Part shown: positions 1 through 7,902 of the stretch, piece after piece
How the letters are laid out: each line of letters opens with the position of its first letter
Position numbering within the stretch: position 1 is the first letter of the stretch
Source of the DNA: Actinomyces glycerinitolerans
Lineage (GTDB): Bacteria; Actinomycetota; Actinomycetes; Actinomycetales; Actinomycetaceae
Assembly (NCBI RefSeq): GCF_900098745.1
Contig: NZ_FQTT01000009.1
Location: forward strand, 518,717 to 582,716
Direction of reading: 5' to 3'
DNA: 64,000 nucleotides
The notes under the pieces: model-generated
Databases searched by the model: none
Seen by the model: the letters and a program-made list of their open reading frames with translations, nothing else
What the model was told of the DNA's origin: nothing
Made by a program: the position numbers and the translations under genes

Positions 1-732
1 GAGGATACCCGGAACTTGAACTTTGATGGGAAGAGTGTGGAGGAGCAGAAACTAGACTACCCCGACTACCGGTTGCACGCGGATGACACGGAAGGGCGCT
101 GGTATATGCCGACGTGCTCGTCGAAGTATATGGCCAACGATGACGAGCGCAGCATTGGCGATATCGCTGAGGCGTACTATGCGGAAAATAGCCCGGTGTG
201 GGTTCCCGCAGGCGAGTCTGCTCCCGTTCCGGAGGTGGATGGGGCGACGCTCGCGCAGGCCGCCTGGGATGCGGTGACGATCCCTACGGCGACGATCTCG
301 TATAACCCGATGGTTGGGGATGTGGGGGCCACGATTGTGGGTATGGATACCTGGGTGTGGGCCACGGGTGATACCCCCAAGGAGGTGCAGGTGACGGCTA
401 CGGCGGGGTCGACCACCGCCACGATCACGGCGACCGCGAAGTGGTTGACGCTCCAGTCCAAGGATGGCACCGCCAAGTGCACCGGCTTCGGCATCCCCTG
501 GAGTGAGGACAATGACGCCAAGGGTACGGACTGCCTGATCGTGTTCGACCGGTCCAGTGCGCACTTCAAGGACGGTGTGACTCCGGTGGATGTGAAGGTG
601 TCCTACGCGATCACCTACACGGCCACCGACGGTGCCGCCGGAACCATGGACACGCATACTACGTCCACGACCACCAGCATCCCGGTGGCGGAGATCCAGG
701 CCCTGAACACCATACCCACCAAACAACCATAA
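1..732 (+). CDS. Secreted-protein-like hypothetical, 5' end outside window
   Basis: The reading frame is open from the first base, so the gene starts upstream of the window; an internal TTG at 16 is not needed as a start. The visible 243 residues are acidic and rich in Thr, Ala and Ser. The C-terminal half looks like a beta-sandwich, with alternating hydrophobic/Thr stretches and two cysteines (contexts AKCTGF and TDCLIV) that could form a disulphide, which fits an exported protein. No catalytic motif was recognised. It faces the minus-strand cluster 795-6246 tail to tail, separated by about 60 bases. That cluster looks type VII secretion-related, so a role as an extracellular product of the same locus is possible, but this is inference from position only. 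Confidence 0.6.
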   Translation, partial: EDTRNLNFDGKSVEEQKLDYPDYRLHADDTEGRWYMPTCSSKYMANDDERSIGDIAEAYYAENSPVWVPAGESAPVPEVDGATLAQAAWDAVTIPTATISYNPMVGDVGATIVGMDTWVWATGDTPKEVQVTATAGSTTATITATAKWLTLQSKDGTAKCTGFGIPWSEDNDAKGTDCLIVFDRSSAHFKDGVTPVDVKVSYAITYTATDGAAGTMDTHTTSTTTSIPVAEIQALNTIPTKQP

Positions 733-794
733 GGCGCCGGCTAATCTCTACTTGTCGTACCGAAGGTAGCTGTGGATCGCTTGCGCTTGTGTCA

Positions 795-1559
795 TTATGC
801 GGACGGGGTGCTGGTGGGTTGGTCGTTGGCGGTCATCGGGGCCGCGGCAGGAGTATTGACGGCGTTAGAGGTTTCGGGGGTGCCGGGGTCTTGGCTGGGG
901 TTGGGGTTTGGAATGGCGTGGTGTTCCTGAGCTTGGATGACGACGTACGTCAGCAGCTCGGGCATGACGGCCATGGCCTCCTGGGTGGTTTTGGGGCCGT
1001 CTAGGTTATCCTCTGGATGAGGAATGACCGCTGCTATTGTGAAGCCGTCTCCGAACCAGATACCGTGCACATAGTTTTCTGAGCCGGACTCCCTGACCCA
1101 GAGGTAGGTGTTTCCCTCGAGGTCGGGGGTGTTGAGTTTTTGGACGCCGTTTTCGGTGTCCGCGGCCATGGTCTCGTCGGTCCACTTGTAACCGTTTCCG
1201 GCGTCGTACTCGTCGTCATGCCAGTATTCGATGAACGCGATGGTGCCATACATTTCGTAGCCTCTGGCGTCCGTAGCCGGTGGCCTGCCCGACGAAACAG
1301 TGCAACGCCTATCCCAACCGCCGTAGCTCTGTATCGTGGAGCTGCCGATACTGCTGCCCAGGATTCGGTCGAGCTCGGCGGTGTTGTAGACGTCCTGGCA
1401 TACGGCCTCCGGCGGTACGGGCGGCTCCTCCGGCTGGTCCCAGGGGCGCCACCAGGCCAGGGCCCCGGCGCACAGGACCGTGATGGTGAACACGATTGCC
1501 AGCCAGCGTCGTCTCGGCCTGATTTCCCGGCTTCGTGGGGCAGTGTCGGTGTGTTTCAC
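795..1559 (-). CDS. Membrane-anchored hypothetical protein (paralogue A)
   Basis: A 254-aa protein with a short basic N-terminus and one transmembrane segment at about residues 20-38, followed by the motif WWRPWDQPEE. The rest is an extracytoplasmic domain of about 170 residues and a low-complexity Pro/Thr/Ser tail. The domain shares many exact blocks with the protein at 2825-3628 (AELDRILGSSIG, ATDARGYE, MAADTENGVQKL, LEGNTYLW, TTQEAM), so the two are paralogues. The start overlaps the stop of the upstream gene by four bases, so they are almost certainly co-transcribed. No enzymatic motif is visible. The short cytoplasmic end and exported domain resemble small lipoprotein-like or membrane-tethered partners in actinobacterial secretion loci, but the function is unknown. 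Confidence 0.7.
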   Translation of the reverse strand: MKHTDTAPRSREIRPRRRWLAIVFTITVLCAGALAWWRPWDQPEEPPVPPEAVCQDVYNTAELDRILGSSIGSSTIQSYGGWDRRCTVSSGRPPATDARGYEMYGTIAFIEYWHDDEYDAGNGYKWTDETMAADTENGVQKLNTPDLEGNTYLWVRESGSENYVHGIWFGDGFTIAAVIPHPEDNLDGPKTTQEAMAVMPELLTYVVIQAQEHHAIPNPNPSQDPGTPETSNAVNTPAAAPMTANDQPTSTPSA

Positions 1560-2821
1560 CAGTCGTCACCACCGTAAGTATCTTTAAAATCGTCGGTGGT
1601 ACGCCATCTTTCTGGATTGCCGTTAATACCGATTCGGTTCATGACGTGTTTGACGTCGAGGCTGTTTCCGGATCCGTCGGTTACCCAGGTGTAGAAGTTC
1701 CTTTGCTGTTCGTTAGTTTCCAATATAACGTGGTGGGCGCCGTTGGTGTCTGTGGTGTACCAGGTGGCGGTGTTGGGGTCTGGTGGGTTGTTAATGAGAC
1801 CTGCGTTGAACGCATTGGTGTAGATGGGTGCGGGTAGGCCGGGGGTGCCTGTGGGAATGGTGGGGTTGGGTTGGGGTGTGGTTGTGGGGGTGTGGGTGAT
1901 GGTGTGTTGGCCGTTGGTGTTGGTGGTGATGGTTAACAGGTCGGTGGAGGCTGCGGCTCCGGCGTTGGCCGCGTCGGTGATGTCGGTGGTGCCGCCTAGT
2001 AGGGTGAGTAGGTTCAGGGCGTCGGCGTTGCGGGCGTAGAAGTCGGCCAGGGTGTCGGTTGAGGTGCCGTGGGTGTTCATGTATTGGGAGGCTCGTGCGG
2101 CGGTGTAGGCGGTTGTGGCGCGGGCGATCTCGTAGGCCGCTTCGGTTGAGTCTGCTACTTCGTACAGTAGGTGGGCGGTAGCCGTGGTGAGGGTCTGTTC
2201 GTCGGTGCCCGCGGTTGTTATAGGGAACGCCTCGTAGTAGTTGTCGGGTCCGGTGCTGGTTATGGGGAAGCGTTGGGCCAGGGCTATGAGTTCGGTGGGG
2301 CAGTTGCCCAGGATGACGCCGGTGTTGGCCTTGGCCTGGTCGGTGAGGCGGTTGGTGTGGTTGGCTAGGAGGATGATGCCCTGGGCAGTAACCCAGGTGG
2401 CGCGCTGGCCGTCCTCGCCCGTGTCGGTTCTGAGGGATGAGGCGGCTGCGAGGGCCTGGGTGAGGGCGGTGATGCCCTTGGTGCCCCAGTGCCGTCCGGT
2501 TAGCTGGTCCCACCGGGTTCGGGCCTCATCGGACGGCACCCACCCGTCACTGAAGTCATCGTCATCGGAGTCATCGTCGTTGCCGTCTGTGGGGGCGAGG
2601 TAGTTCAGGGCGGCGGCCGGGTCGTTGGCGAGTTCGGCCAGCTGTGCCTCCAGCGGATCCTCCACCCACACCCGCCACCACGCACCACCAGCAACCCCCA
2701 CCACGACGAGCGCCAAGATCAACACAACCACAACGACGCGACGCCGAGCGCCATGGGTAGGTCGGTGGTCGGACTCCGGGAGGGGAGCGCTCGGGGCGGG
2801 TGCGGGAGTGGTGGATTCCAT
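1556..2821 (-). CDS. Membrane-anchored hypothetical protein, 421 aa
   Basis: The N-terminus is Pro/Ala-rich and is followed by a strongly hydrophobic helix (about residues 29-48, Val/Leu/Ile-rich). A large, mostly alpha-helical external domain follows, with a very acidic stretch (DGNDDDSDDDD) near residues 100-110 and a Thr/Asn/Pro-rich linker at about 290-325. The C-terminal part has Trp/Tyr-rich short motifs (WYTTDTNGAHH, NFYTWVTDG). It lies between two paralogous genes: it starts three bases after the stop of one and overlaps the start of the other by four. This tight packing implies translational coupling and a shared function. The family is not recognised. Confidence 0.65.
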   Translation of the reverse strand: MESTTPAPAPSAPLPESDHRPTHGARRRVVVVVLILALVVVGVAGGAWWRVWVEDPLEAQLAELANDPAAALNYLAPTDGNDDDSDDDDFSDGWVPSDEARTRWDQLTGRHWGTKGITALTQALAAASSLRTDTGEDGQRATWVTAQGIILLANHTNRLTDQAKANTGVILGNCPTELIALAQRFPITSTGPDNYYEAFPITTAGTDEQTLTTATAHLLYEVADSTEAAYEIARATTAYTAARASQYMNTHGTSTDTLADFYARNADALNLLTLLGGTTDITDAANAGAAASTDLLTITTNTNGQHTITHTPTTTPQPNPTIPTGTPGLPAPIYTNAFNAGLINNPPDPNTATWYTTDTNGAHHVILETNEQQRNFYTWVTDGSGNSLDVKHVMNRIGINGNPERWRTTDDFKDTYGGDDW

Positions 2822-2824
2822 GGG

Positions 2825-3628
2825 TCAGGATGCGGACGGGGTGCTGGTGGGCTGGTTTCTGATGGCTGTCGAGTCCGTGGCGGGTGTATCCGCCGTGTCG
2901 GTCGGTTCGCTTACAGGGGTCTTGCTGAGCTTAGGGTTTGGGATGGCGTTGTGTTCTTGTGCTTGGGTGACGATATACGTCAGCAGCTCAGGCATAACAT
3001 CCATAGCCTCCTGGGTGGTTTTGGGGCCGTCCAAGCTGTTTTCCGGGTCGCCTAGGTTGATTACAATGGTGAAGTCGTGCCCGAACCAGAATCCATACAC
3101 ATAGTTTTCCGACTCTAGTTGCCTGAGCCAGAGGTAGGTGTTGCCCTCGAGCTCGGGGATGTCTAGCTTCTGGACGCCGTTCTCGGTGTCCGCCGCCATG
3201 GACTCATCGGTCCACTTAACGCCGTTGCCGGCGTCGTACTCGTCGGAGGGCCAATATCGTATGACGACGATGGCGTCGTCCAGTTCGTAGCCTCTGGCGT
3301 CCGTGGCTATGGGTTTACCTGACTGAATAGTGCAGTTGTGAATCAGGTGGCCGGAGCGGACTGCCCAGTAGTCTCCGATACTGCTGCCTAGGATTCGGTC
3401 GAGTTCGGCGGTTTCATAGAGACCGTCGCACACGGTTTCCGGCGGCGTTACCTCCTCCGGTTGGTCCCATGGGTGCCACCAGGTCAGGGCTCCGGCGCAC
3501 AGGACCGTGATGGTGAGCAGGACCGCCAGCATGCGTCGTCTTGGGCGGCTCGTGCTTGTGTCAGGGGCCTGGGCGGTGGCGCCGGTGGGGCGGGTGCTGT
3601 TGTTGTTGTCTGTGGTGGTTGGGTTCAT
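2825..3628 (-). CDS. Membrane-anchored hypothetical protein (paralogue B)
   Basis: A 267-aa protein with the same architecture as the gene at 795-1559: a basic, Thr/Asn-rich cytoplasmic end, one transmembrane helix ending in CAGALTWWHPWDQPEE, an exported domain and a Ser/Thr/Pro tail. The exported domain keeps the blocks AELDRILGSSIG, ATDARGYE and DTENGVQKL and the LEGNTYLWL stretch. It probably arose by tandem duplication, with the 421-aa gene now between the copies. It lies directly downstream of the 717-aa WXG-like helical protein (gap of about 33 bases). Function unknown; it may be an accessory or protective protein for the large secreted product encoded upstream, but nothing in the sequence proves it. 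Confidence 0.65.
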   Translation of the reverse strand: MNPTTTDNNNSTRPTGATAQAPDTSTSRPRRRMLAVLLTITVLCAGALTWWHPWDQPEEVTPPETVCDGLYETAELDRILGSSIGDYWAVRSGHLIHNCTIQSGKPIATDARGYELDDAIVVIRYWPSDEYDAGNGVKWTDESMAADTENGVQKLDIPELEGNTYLWLRQLESENYVYGFWFGHDFTIVINLGDPENSLDGPKTTQEAMDVMPELLTYIVTQAQEHNAIPNPKLSKTPVSEPTDTADTPATDSTAIRNQPTSTPSAS

Positions 3629-3661
3629 GGCTGTGTGTTACCGGTGTTGGTGGTTGTGTTA

Positions 3662-5815
3662 TTAGTCTTCGGGCAGTTCGGTGTCTTGGGGGTCGGCCGC
3701 GGTTTGGCTGACGGTCATTAGGTCGGTGGACAGGCCGATGTCGTCGCGGTAGCTGGCCCACCACTGCTGGAACTGTTCCTTCTGGGTGTCGTCGGTGATG
3801 GTGATGGTCTTGGTTTCCGGGTCGTACCAGGACTGCGGGTTATCGGCGTCGGGGAAGTAGCTTTCGTCTACGAGCCCGTGTTGGACGGCGACCTCGGTGA
3901 TGCTGGCGTTGTAGGCGGTCGCGTCGATCTGCAGGTCGGTGACGGTGTCGTTGGAGGCCGCCTCCCACAGTGACAGTCCGGTGGAGCCCCCGGCGGACAC
4001 GGCTGCGGCGGCGGGGTGGGGGATCGCCCCGACGATGGCGAAGGCCGCGCCGGCCTGCGCCCGCTCCTTGTCGCGCCGAGTATCCGAGCGCTCATTGGCC
4101 TGGTCGGCTACCTCATCCACCCACGCCGCCGCGCTACGCCCATTGGTATAGGCGCCGGTCATGCCCGTCTGCGCCTGGGTCACCTGCTCGGGGGTCGGGG
4201 TCGATCCGTCTGTGGGGAGGTCTTCTGCGGCCTCGGCGTGCGCGGCACGGTGGGTGTAGTTTGCGATCCCCTGCCCGGCCGCGGACACCGCGTCGTCGGA
4301 GTCGGCGAAGGACGCGACCACATGCTTCAACGCTGCGCGTTTGGCTTTGGGGCCGTGGGCGTAGTCGTTGGCGGTGACGTAACCGTACTGAAGATCCGGG
4401 GACTTATCGGCGGTGGCTATGCCGGTGATTTCGGCGGCGTGGTTGCCGGCGAACACACCGAGGTTGACCTTGGTCCGCTCAGAAGACTTGGAGAAGTCGT
4501 GGCTGCCGAAGTACTCCAGCGCCTGGCCGCACGCCCAAGTAGCGCGTCCGTCCAGGGCGCCGTCGGTGCTCCCGCGCTGACTTGACACCGCCGCATAAGC
4601 AGCGGTTAGTGCGTCCTCATTGCCGTAGACCCAGGTCCGGGAGAACAACAGGTCGGCACGGCCCTGTGCGGTGATGGTGCGGCCATCCCGCGTGGTGAAC
4701 GGCAGGTTCGGGTCGTAGTCGGTGATCGGGATGGTCGCGTTGCCATCCTCATCAATCACGATGGGCGGGTTGACCAGGGTCGGCGTGAAATACCGGTTGG
4801 CCGCCTCCAAGTTACGACTCATGGCGAAGAGCGGCCCCGCCATCGGATCGGGTGAGTAATCGTCAAGGTAGTTGCCGGTCCCGGTCGCTTGCGGGTTACC
4901 CACCTCCATCGGGTCGTAGTCGGTGGTCTCCATGTCGCTGGCCAGGTTGACCACGAAGTCTGTTCCGTACGTCGTGTCCTGCACGGACATCAGTGCGGTC
5001 ACCGCCGAGGCCAGGCCCTGCTTGCCATCAGTGGTGATGACGTCGCCCACCTCCCGGCTCAGGCCGCTGGTCAGGGACTCCCCGTTCACCTCCGGCTGGG
5101 AAGCGGCCGCAAACACGTGGCCCAGCGTCGTGATCGTTCGTTCGAATGAAGCGTCATCCTCCTCACTTCTCGTCACCCAGTAACCGTACTGGTCGATGTT
5201 CTTATACGCGGTCTGAGCGTCAATGGTGAGGTTGAGAAAGGCTTCGGTGCCCAGCGCATCAACGAACGCCGCCCCATAGATCGGGATGTCGCGGTGCTTG
5301 TCGATCTGGACGAGGATTTCCTCCACGGTGCGTCCTTGGGAGGAGGTGCCGTTGGCGAGTGCTTCTTGGAGTTCGGTGGCTTCGGCCTTGGCGGTTTCTG
5401 CGGAGCCGGTGTTGTAGGCGTGGACGTTGGCGGCGGTGTCCATGTTGCGCCAGTAGGCGGCTTCGTCGGTGGTGCCTGGTGGTGGGTCGGGCAGGTAGTA
5501 GGACAGGGTGCCGTCGGGGTTGGTCATGGTGATGCCGGACTCGTTGATGTCGATGGCCTCTTGGCGGCGCGAGCGCAGCTCCTCGGCGAGATCGCGCATG
5601 GTGGATGCGTAGGCCGCCATGGTCCCCGATCCGGGCCCCGGGATCAGGAAGCCGGGCAGTACCTGGGTTGCGTCGACCACGGACTGCACCGGGTCGTGGT
5701 AGTAGGCGCTGGTCTGGCTGATGCCGTTGCGTTCGTGGTCGATCGCTTCGGCGCGGTCTTCGAGGTTGTCGATGACCGTCTGCATCTTGTCGGTGTCGAT
5801 CTTGATGAAGGCCAT
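3662..5815 (-). CDS. Large helical WXG/LXG-like protein, putative T7SS substrate
   Basis: A 717-aa protein without a signal peptide. The N-terminus (MAFIKIDTDKMQTVIDNLEDRAEAI) is amphipathic and helical, as in WXG100 and LXG-type type VII secretion substrates. The middle is acidic and helix-rich. Near residues 540-640 there is an Ala-rich hydrophobic stretch (AGAAFAIVGAIPHPAAAAVSAGG) that could be membrane-active, and the C-terminus is acidic with a YDPETKTITITDD beta segment. It resembles actinobacterial proteins annotated only as a domain of unknown function (possibly DUF6571, from memory). No nuclease, ADP-ribosyltransferase or peptidase motif was recognised. A small WXG-like gene lies immediately upstream (gap of 56 bases), which is the usual arrangement for a T7SS partner. 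Confidence 0.6.
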   Translation of the reverse strand: MAFIKIDTDKMQTVIDNLEDRAEAIDHERNGISQTSAYYHDPVQSVVDATQVLPGFLIPGPGSGTMAAYASTMRDLAEELRSRRQEAIDINESGITMTNPDGTLSYYLPDPPPGTTDEAAYWRNMDTAANVHAYNTGSAETAKAEATELQEALANGTSSQGRTVEEILVQIDKHRDIPIYGAAFVDALGTEAFLNLTIDAQTAYKNIDQYGYWVTRSEEDDASFERTITTLGHVFAAASQPEVNGESLTSGLSREVGDVITTDGKQGLASAVTALMSVQDTTYGTDFVVNLASDMETTDYDPMEVGNPQATGTGNYLDDYSPDPMAGPLFAMSRNLEAANRYFTPTLVNPPIVIDEDGNATIPITDYDPNLPFTTRDGRTITAQGRADLLFSRTWVYGNEDALTAAYAAVSSQRGSTDGALDGRATWACGQALEYFGSHDFSKSSERTKVNLGVFAGNHAAEITGIATADKSPDLQYGYVTANDYAHGPKAKRAALKHVVASFADSDDAVSAAGQGIANYTHRAAHAEAAEDLPTDGSTPTPEQVTQAQTGMTGAYTNGRSAAAWVDEVADQANERSDTRRDKERAQAGAAFAIVGAIPHPAAAAVSAGGSTGLSLWEAASNDTVTDLQIDATAYNASITEVAVQHGLVDESYFPDADNPQSWYDPETKTITITDDTQKEQFQQWWASYRDDIGLSTDLMTVSQTAADPQDTELPED

Positions 5816-5871
5816 GGGACTGCGCTTCCTTGCTTCGAGAGCGGTTCAGAGGGATACGGGGCAGGGGGTGG

Positions 5872-6246
5872 TTAGGTGAGGGGCCACCTGGCCAGGGCGG
5901 AGTCCTCAGGAACCATGTCCAGCCCGGCGTCGTAGAAGGCGTTTTCCGCGTCGGTCAGGTCGGAGACGATGTCGCCGATCGCCTCATAGGCGCCGGAGTC
6001 GGCGGCGTCGATGCTGGTGCGGTAGTCGTCGGCGACCGGTGAGGTCCACACCTCATCGTTCAGTCCGGCGTTGAAGGTCTCACTGTTTTGGGTGGTGGAG
6101 GCCGTGGTGGAGGCGGGCTCCCAGGCGTCCAGACGGGGCCGTGAGCCCTGTGCGTAGTGCTTGACCTCTCGAATTGCCTCCAGTTTGCGGTTGGGCACCA
6201 TGCGGACGTCATCATCGTCAGCGTCGTAGGTGGGGGAGGACGGCAT
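5872..6246 (-). CDS. Small WXG100-like protein
   Basis: The ATG at 6246 is preferred over the upstream start at 6336, because the extra 30 residues are Arg/Pro-rich and look non-coding. The resulting 124-aa acidic protein has no signal peptide. Its C-terminal half is helical and includes the paired aromatic motifs EVWTSPVADDY and ENAFYDAG, separated by a helix (YEAIGDIVSDLTDAE). Size, acidity and position directly upstream of the 717-aa helical protein resemble the small partner subunit of a type VII-secreted pair. A canonical W-x-G turn is not obvious (VWTSP stands where it might be), so the family assignment is tentative. Confidence 0.5.
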   Translation of the reverse strand: MPSSPTYDADDDDVRMVPNRKLEAIREVKHYAQGSRPRLDAWEPASTTASTTQNSETFNAGLNDEVWTSPVADDYRTSIDAADSGAYEAIGDIVSDLTDAENAFYDAGLDMVPEDSALARWPLT

Positions 6247-6485
6247 CAGGGCCTCAACTCTCAGATCGTATCGGGCAGGGGCAGGTGCGCGGGTAGCGGG
6301 CCGGCCTCTCGGCAACGGCCTCAACCTACCCCACACATCACGCCCCCGTCACGATACGACAAGAGCGGTCGCCAGCCGTACGCAGGCACAGACGGACGAC
6401 TGCCCGATGACGCCGATAGGCGGGACGTCAGCCTTGTGGCCCGGACTTCGTCGGCTTAGACATATGCCGTCGGGGTCCATTGCCC

Positions 6486-7004
6486 CTACGCGTCGACCCC
6501 GAGCCGCTCCAGCCAGCGGCGCACGCCGACGGCATCAATGTTCGCCTCCAGGCGGGTGCCGGGCCTCCAGTCGCCGGTGCTGGACAGAGCGGCAAGATCG
6601 CGGGCGCTGGCGCCGACCGGGGAGGAGAACGAGGTGCAGAACGGGATCACGGTCTTACCCGTGAAGTCATTGTTCTTCACGAATTCGTTCATGACCCAGG
6701 AGGCCTCGCCCCACCAGATGGGGTAGCCGACCAGCACGACGTCGTAGCCGGCGAATCCATCCGGGGTGTCCTGTACCAGCTCCACGTGACGCAGGCTGTG
6801 GTCGACGTGCTCGCGCGAGACCCGGCTGCGCGGGTCGTTGTAGTCCAGTTCGGGCTCGGAGTAGGCCTCGGTGGGGGACAACACGAAGGCGTCGGCTCCG
6901 AGCGCATGGGTAATGGTCTCCGCCACGCGGCGGGTGTGCCCGTGGGCGGAGTAGTGCACGACGAGCGTCTTGGGTTGGGAATCAGAGGTGTTACTGGTGG
7001 GCAT
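6486..7004 (-). CDS. Flavodoxin family protein
   Basis: A 172-aa flavodoxin-fold protein. The N-terminal strand and P-loop-like FMN phosphate site read LVVHYSAHGHTRRVAE, and the family's central block VVLVGYPIWWGEASW is intact, as in flavodoxins acting as FMN-dependent electron carriers or quinone reductases. The ATG at 7004 is chosen because GGAG lies six bases upstream; the longer frame to 7172 would run into the repeat element. It is a single gene on the minus strand, and its upstream region is almost entirely the long repeat element beginning 50 bases away, so its promoter lies in that short gap or inside the element. The redox partner is unknown. Confidence 0.85.
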   Translation of the reverse strand: MPTSNTSDSQPKTLVVHYSAHGHTRRVAETITHALGADAFVLSPTEAYSEPELDYNDPRSRVSREHVDHSLRHVELVQDTPDGFAGYDVVLVGYPIWWGEASWVMNEFVKNNDFTGKTVIPFCTSFSSPVGASARDLAALSSTGDWRPGTRLEANIDAVGVRRWLERLGVDA

Positions 7005-7291
7005 TCGAACTCCAATCGTCGGCAAGCGATTATACGGTCGGTTATGCGTCCTATACCGGCGTTTCGTGTTTGGGGGTGTGGCTGGTGGTGTGTTCTGGTT
7101 GGCCTGAGAACGAGCTCTGCCGAGGACGACCTCTCCCGCGCCCGCGCGCAGCCTCACGTGCCCGAAGGCCATCTCCCGTGCCCGAGGGCGGCCTGCCCGT
7201 GGACGGCCTGCCGGGCCCGTGGATGGCCTGCCGCGTGGTTGTTCCGTGCGGCCGCATCCTCGAGTGCGAAGCGCTGGTCAGCGCTGGTTTC

Positions 7292-7348
7292 CGACCTTGG
7301 GGTGTGGTTTACGACTCCGGGGTGGTCGTGAATCGCACCCCAAGGTCG
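7292..7348. repeat. Hairpin inside repeat element copy 1
   Basis: CGACCTTGGGGTG at 7292-7304 is the exact reverse complement of CACCCCAAGGTCG at 7336-7348, giving a 13-bp stem around a 31-base loop. A second, overlapping inverted pair (TTTACGAC at about 7309 and GTCGTAAA at about 7346) would compete with it. The stem is conserved in copy 2 at 36096-36150. Confidence 0.75.
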
Positions 7349-7578
7349 TAAATCGACATGACGGCCGTCTCACGGGAGCACAGCCGGCCGGGGAACACGG
7401 GCCCCGCCAACCCCGGGCCACGGGGGCGGGTCCCCGTCCCTGAAGCCCAGGCCCACGCCGACGAGCCACTCAGCCGGGCGCTGGCCCACACCGCCGGGCG
7501 CGGGCCAGGCGGACTGCCGAGTGCAGCGGCAGAGGGTTCTGACTTGCGGGCCGTCATGGGGGTGGCGTCAGGGGGTGG

Positions 7579-7749
7579 ACGGTTCGTGTGTTCCGGTGAC
7601 GGTTCGTCAGGTAGCAGTAACGGTTCGGCATGAACTACGACGGTTCGTACCCCTACCCCACGAACCGTCGCCGGATGTGCCGAACCGTCGACCCGAGCGT
7701 ACGAACCGTCAGGCGAAGGCGCGAACTCTCACGCAAGCACCCGAACCGT
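7579..7749. repeat. Phased octamer array, copy 1 (9 units)
   Basis: ACGGTTCG begins at 7579, 7599, 7620 and 7640, and its reverse complement CGAACCGT begins at 7661, 7681, 7702, 7722 (degenerate, CGAACTCT) and 7742. The spacings are 20, 21, 20, 21, 20, 21, 20 and 20 bases, and the orientation switches once in the middle. The linkers fall into a few types (CGCCGGATGTGC, CGACCCGAGCGTA, CAGGCGAAGGCG). The regular spacing near two helical turns is typical of a multi-site protein-binding array. Confidence 0.85.
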
Positions 7750-7902
7750 CACGCACGATCCGCCGTGATCCACCGAGATTCACCGAGATTCACCGAGATT
7801 CACGGTGAACTATCCCATCCCCGCTCATCGCACCCGCCGGAGCACACACACAAACCACCATCCAGACACCCCACCCACCACACCCACAAACACGAAGAGC
7901 CC

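Larger units (their letters stand above)
7054..7901. repeat. Long non-coding repeat element, copy 1 (848 bp)
   Basis: This stretch is repeated nearly base for base at 35837-36824. Its ends form an imperfect inverted repeat: the left end reads GGCGTTTCGTGTTTGGGGGT, and the reverse complement of the right end reads GGCTCTTCGTGTTTGTGGGT, with similarity continuing for over 30 bases. Inside, in order, are a GC-rich segment with short tandem repeats around GGCCTGCC (about 7150-7240), a 13-bp hairpin (7292-7348), a phased octamer array (7579-7749) and 10-bp tandem repeats (CACCGAGATT, about 7771-7802). No transposase or other convincing gene is present. The right end stops one base from the stop codon of the rhamnosidase gene. 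It looks like a non-autonomous mobile element, but a transposase partner is not visible here. Confidence 0.85.

Noticed and set aside
52-726. Long Arg/His-rich minus-strand frame opposite the first gene
   Set aside because: It mirrors the plus-strand gene, has shadow-like composition (Arg, His, Gly) and no motif; the plus-strand frame has normal protein composition and is open at the window edge.
5800-7060. tRNA or small RNA gene in the gap 6247-6485
   Set aside because: No cloverleaf or strong hairpin could be traced there; I see nothing in that stretch beyond the likely promoter area of the flanking genes.
7579-7749. Reading the octamer array as a CRISPR
   Set aside because: Repeats are only 8 bp, linkers are about 12 bp and recur, the orientation reverses, and no cas genes are near.
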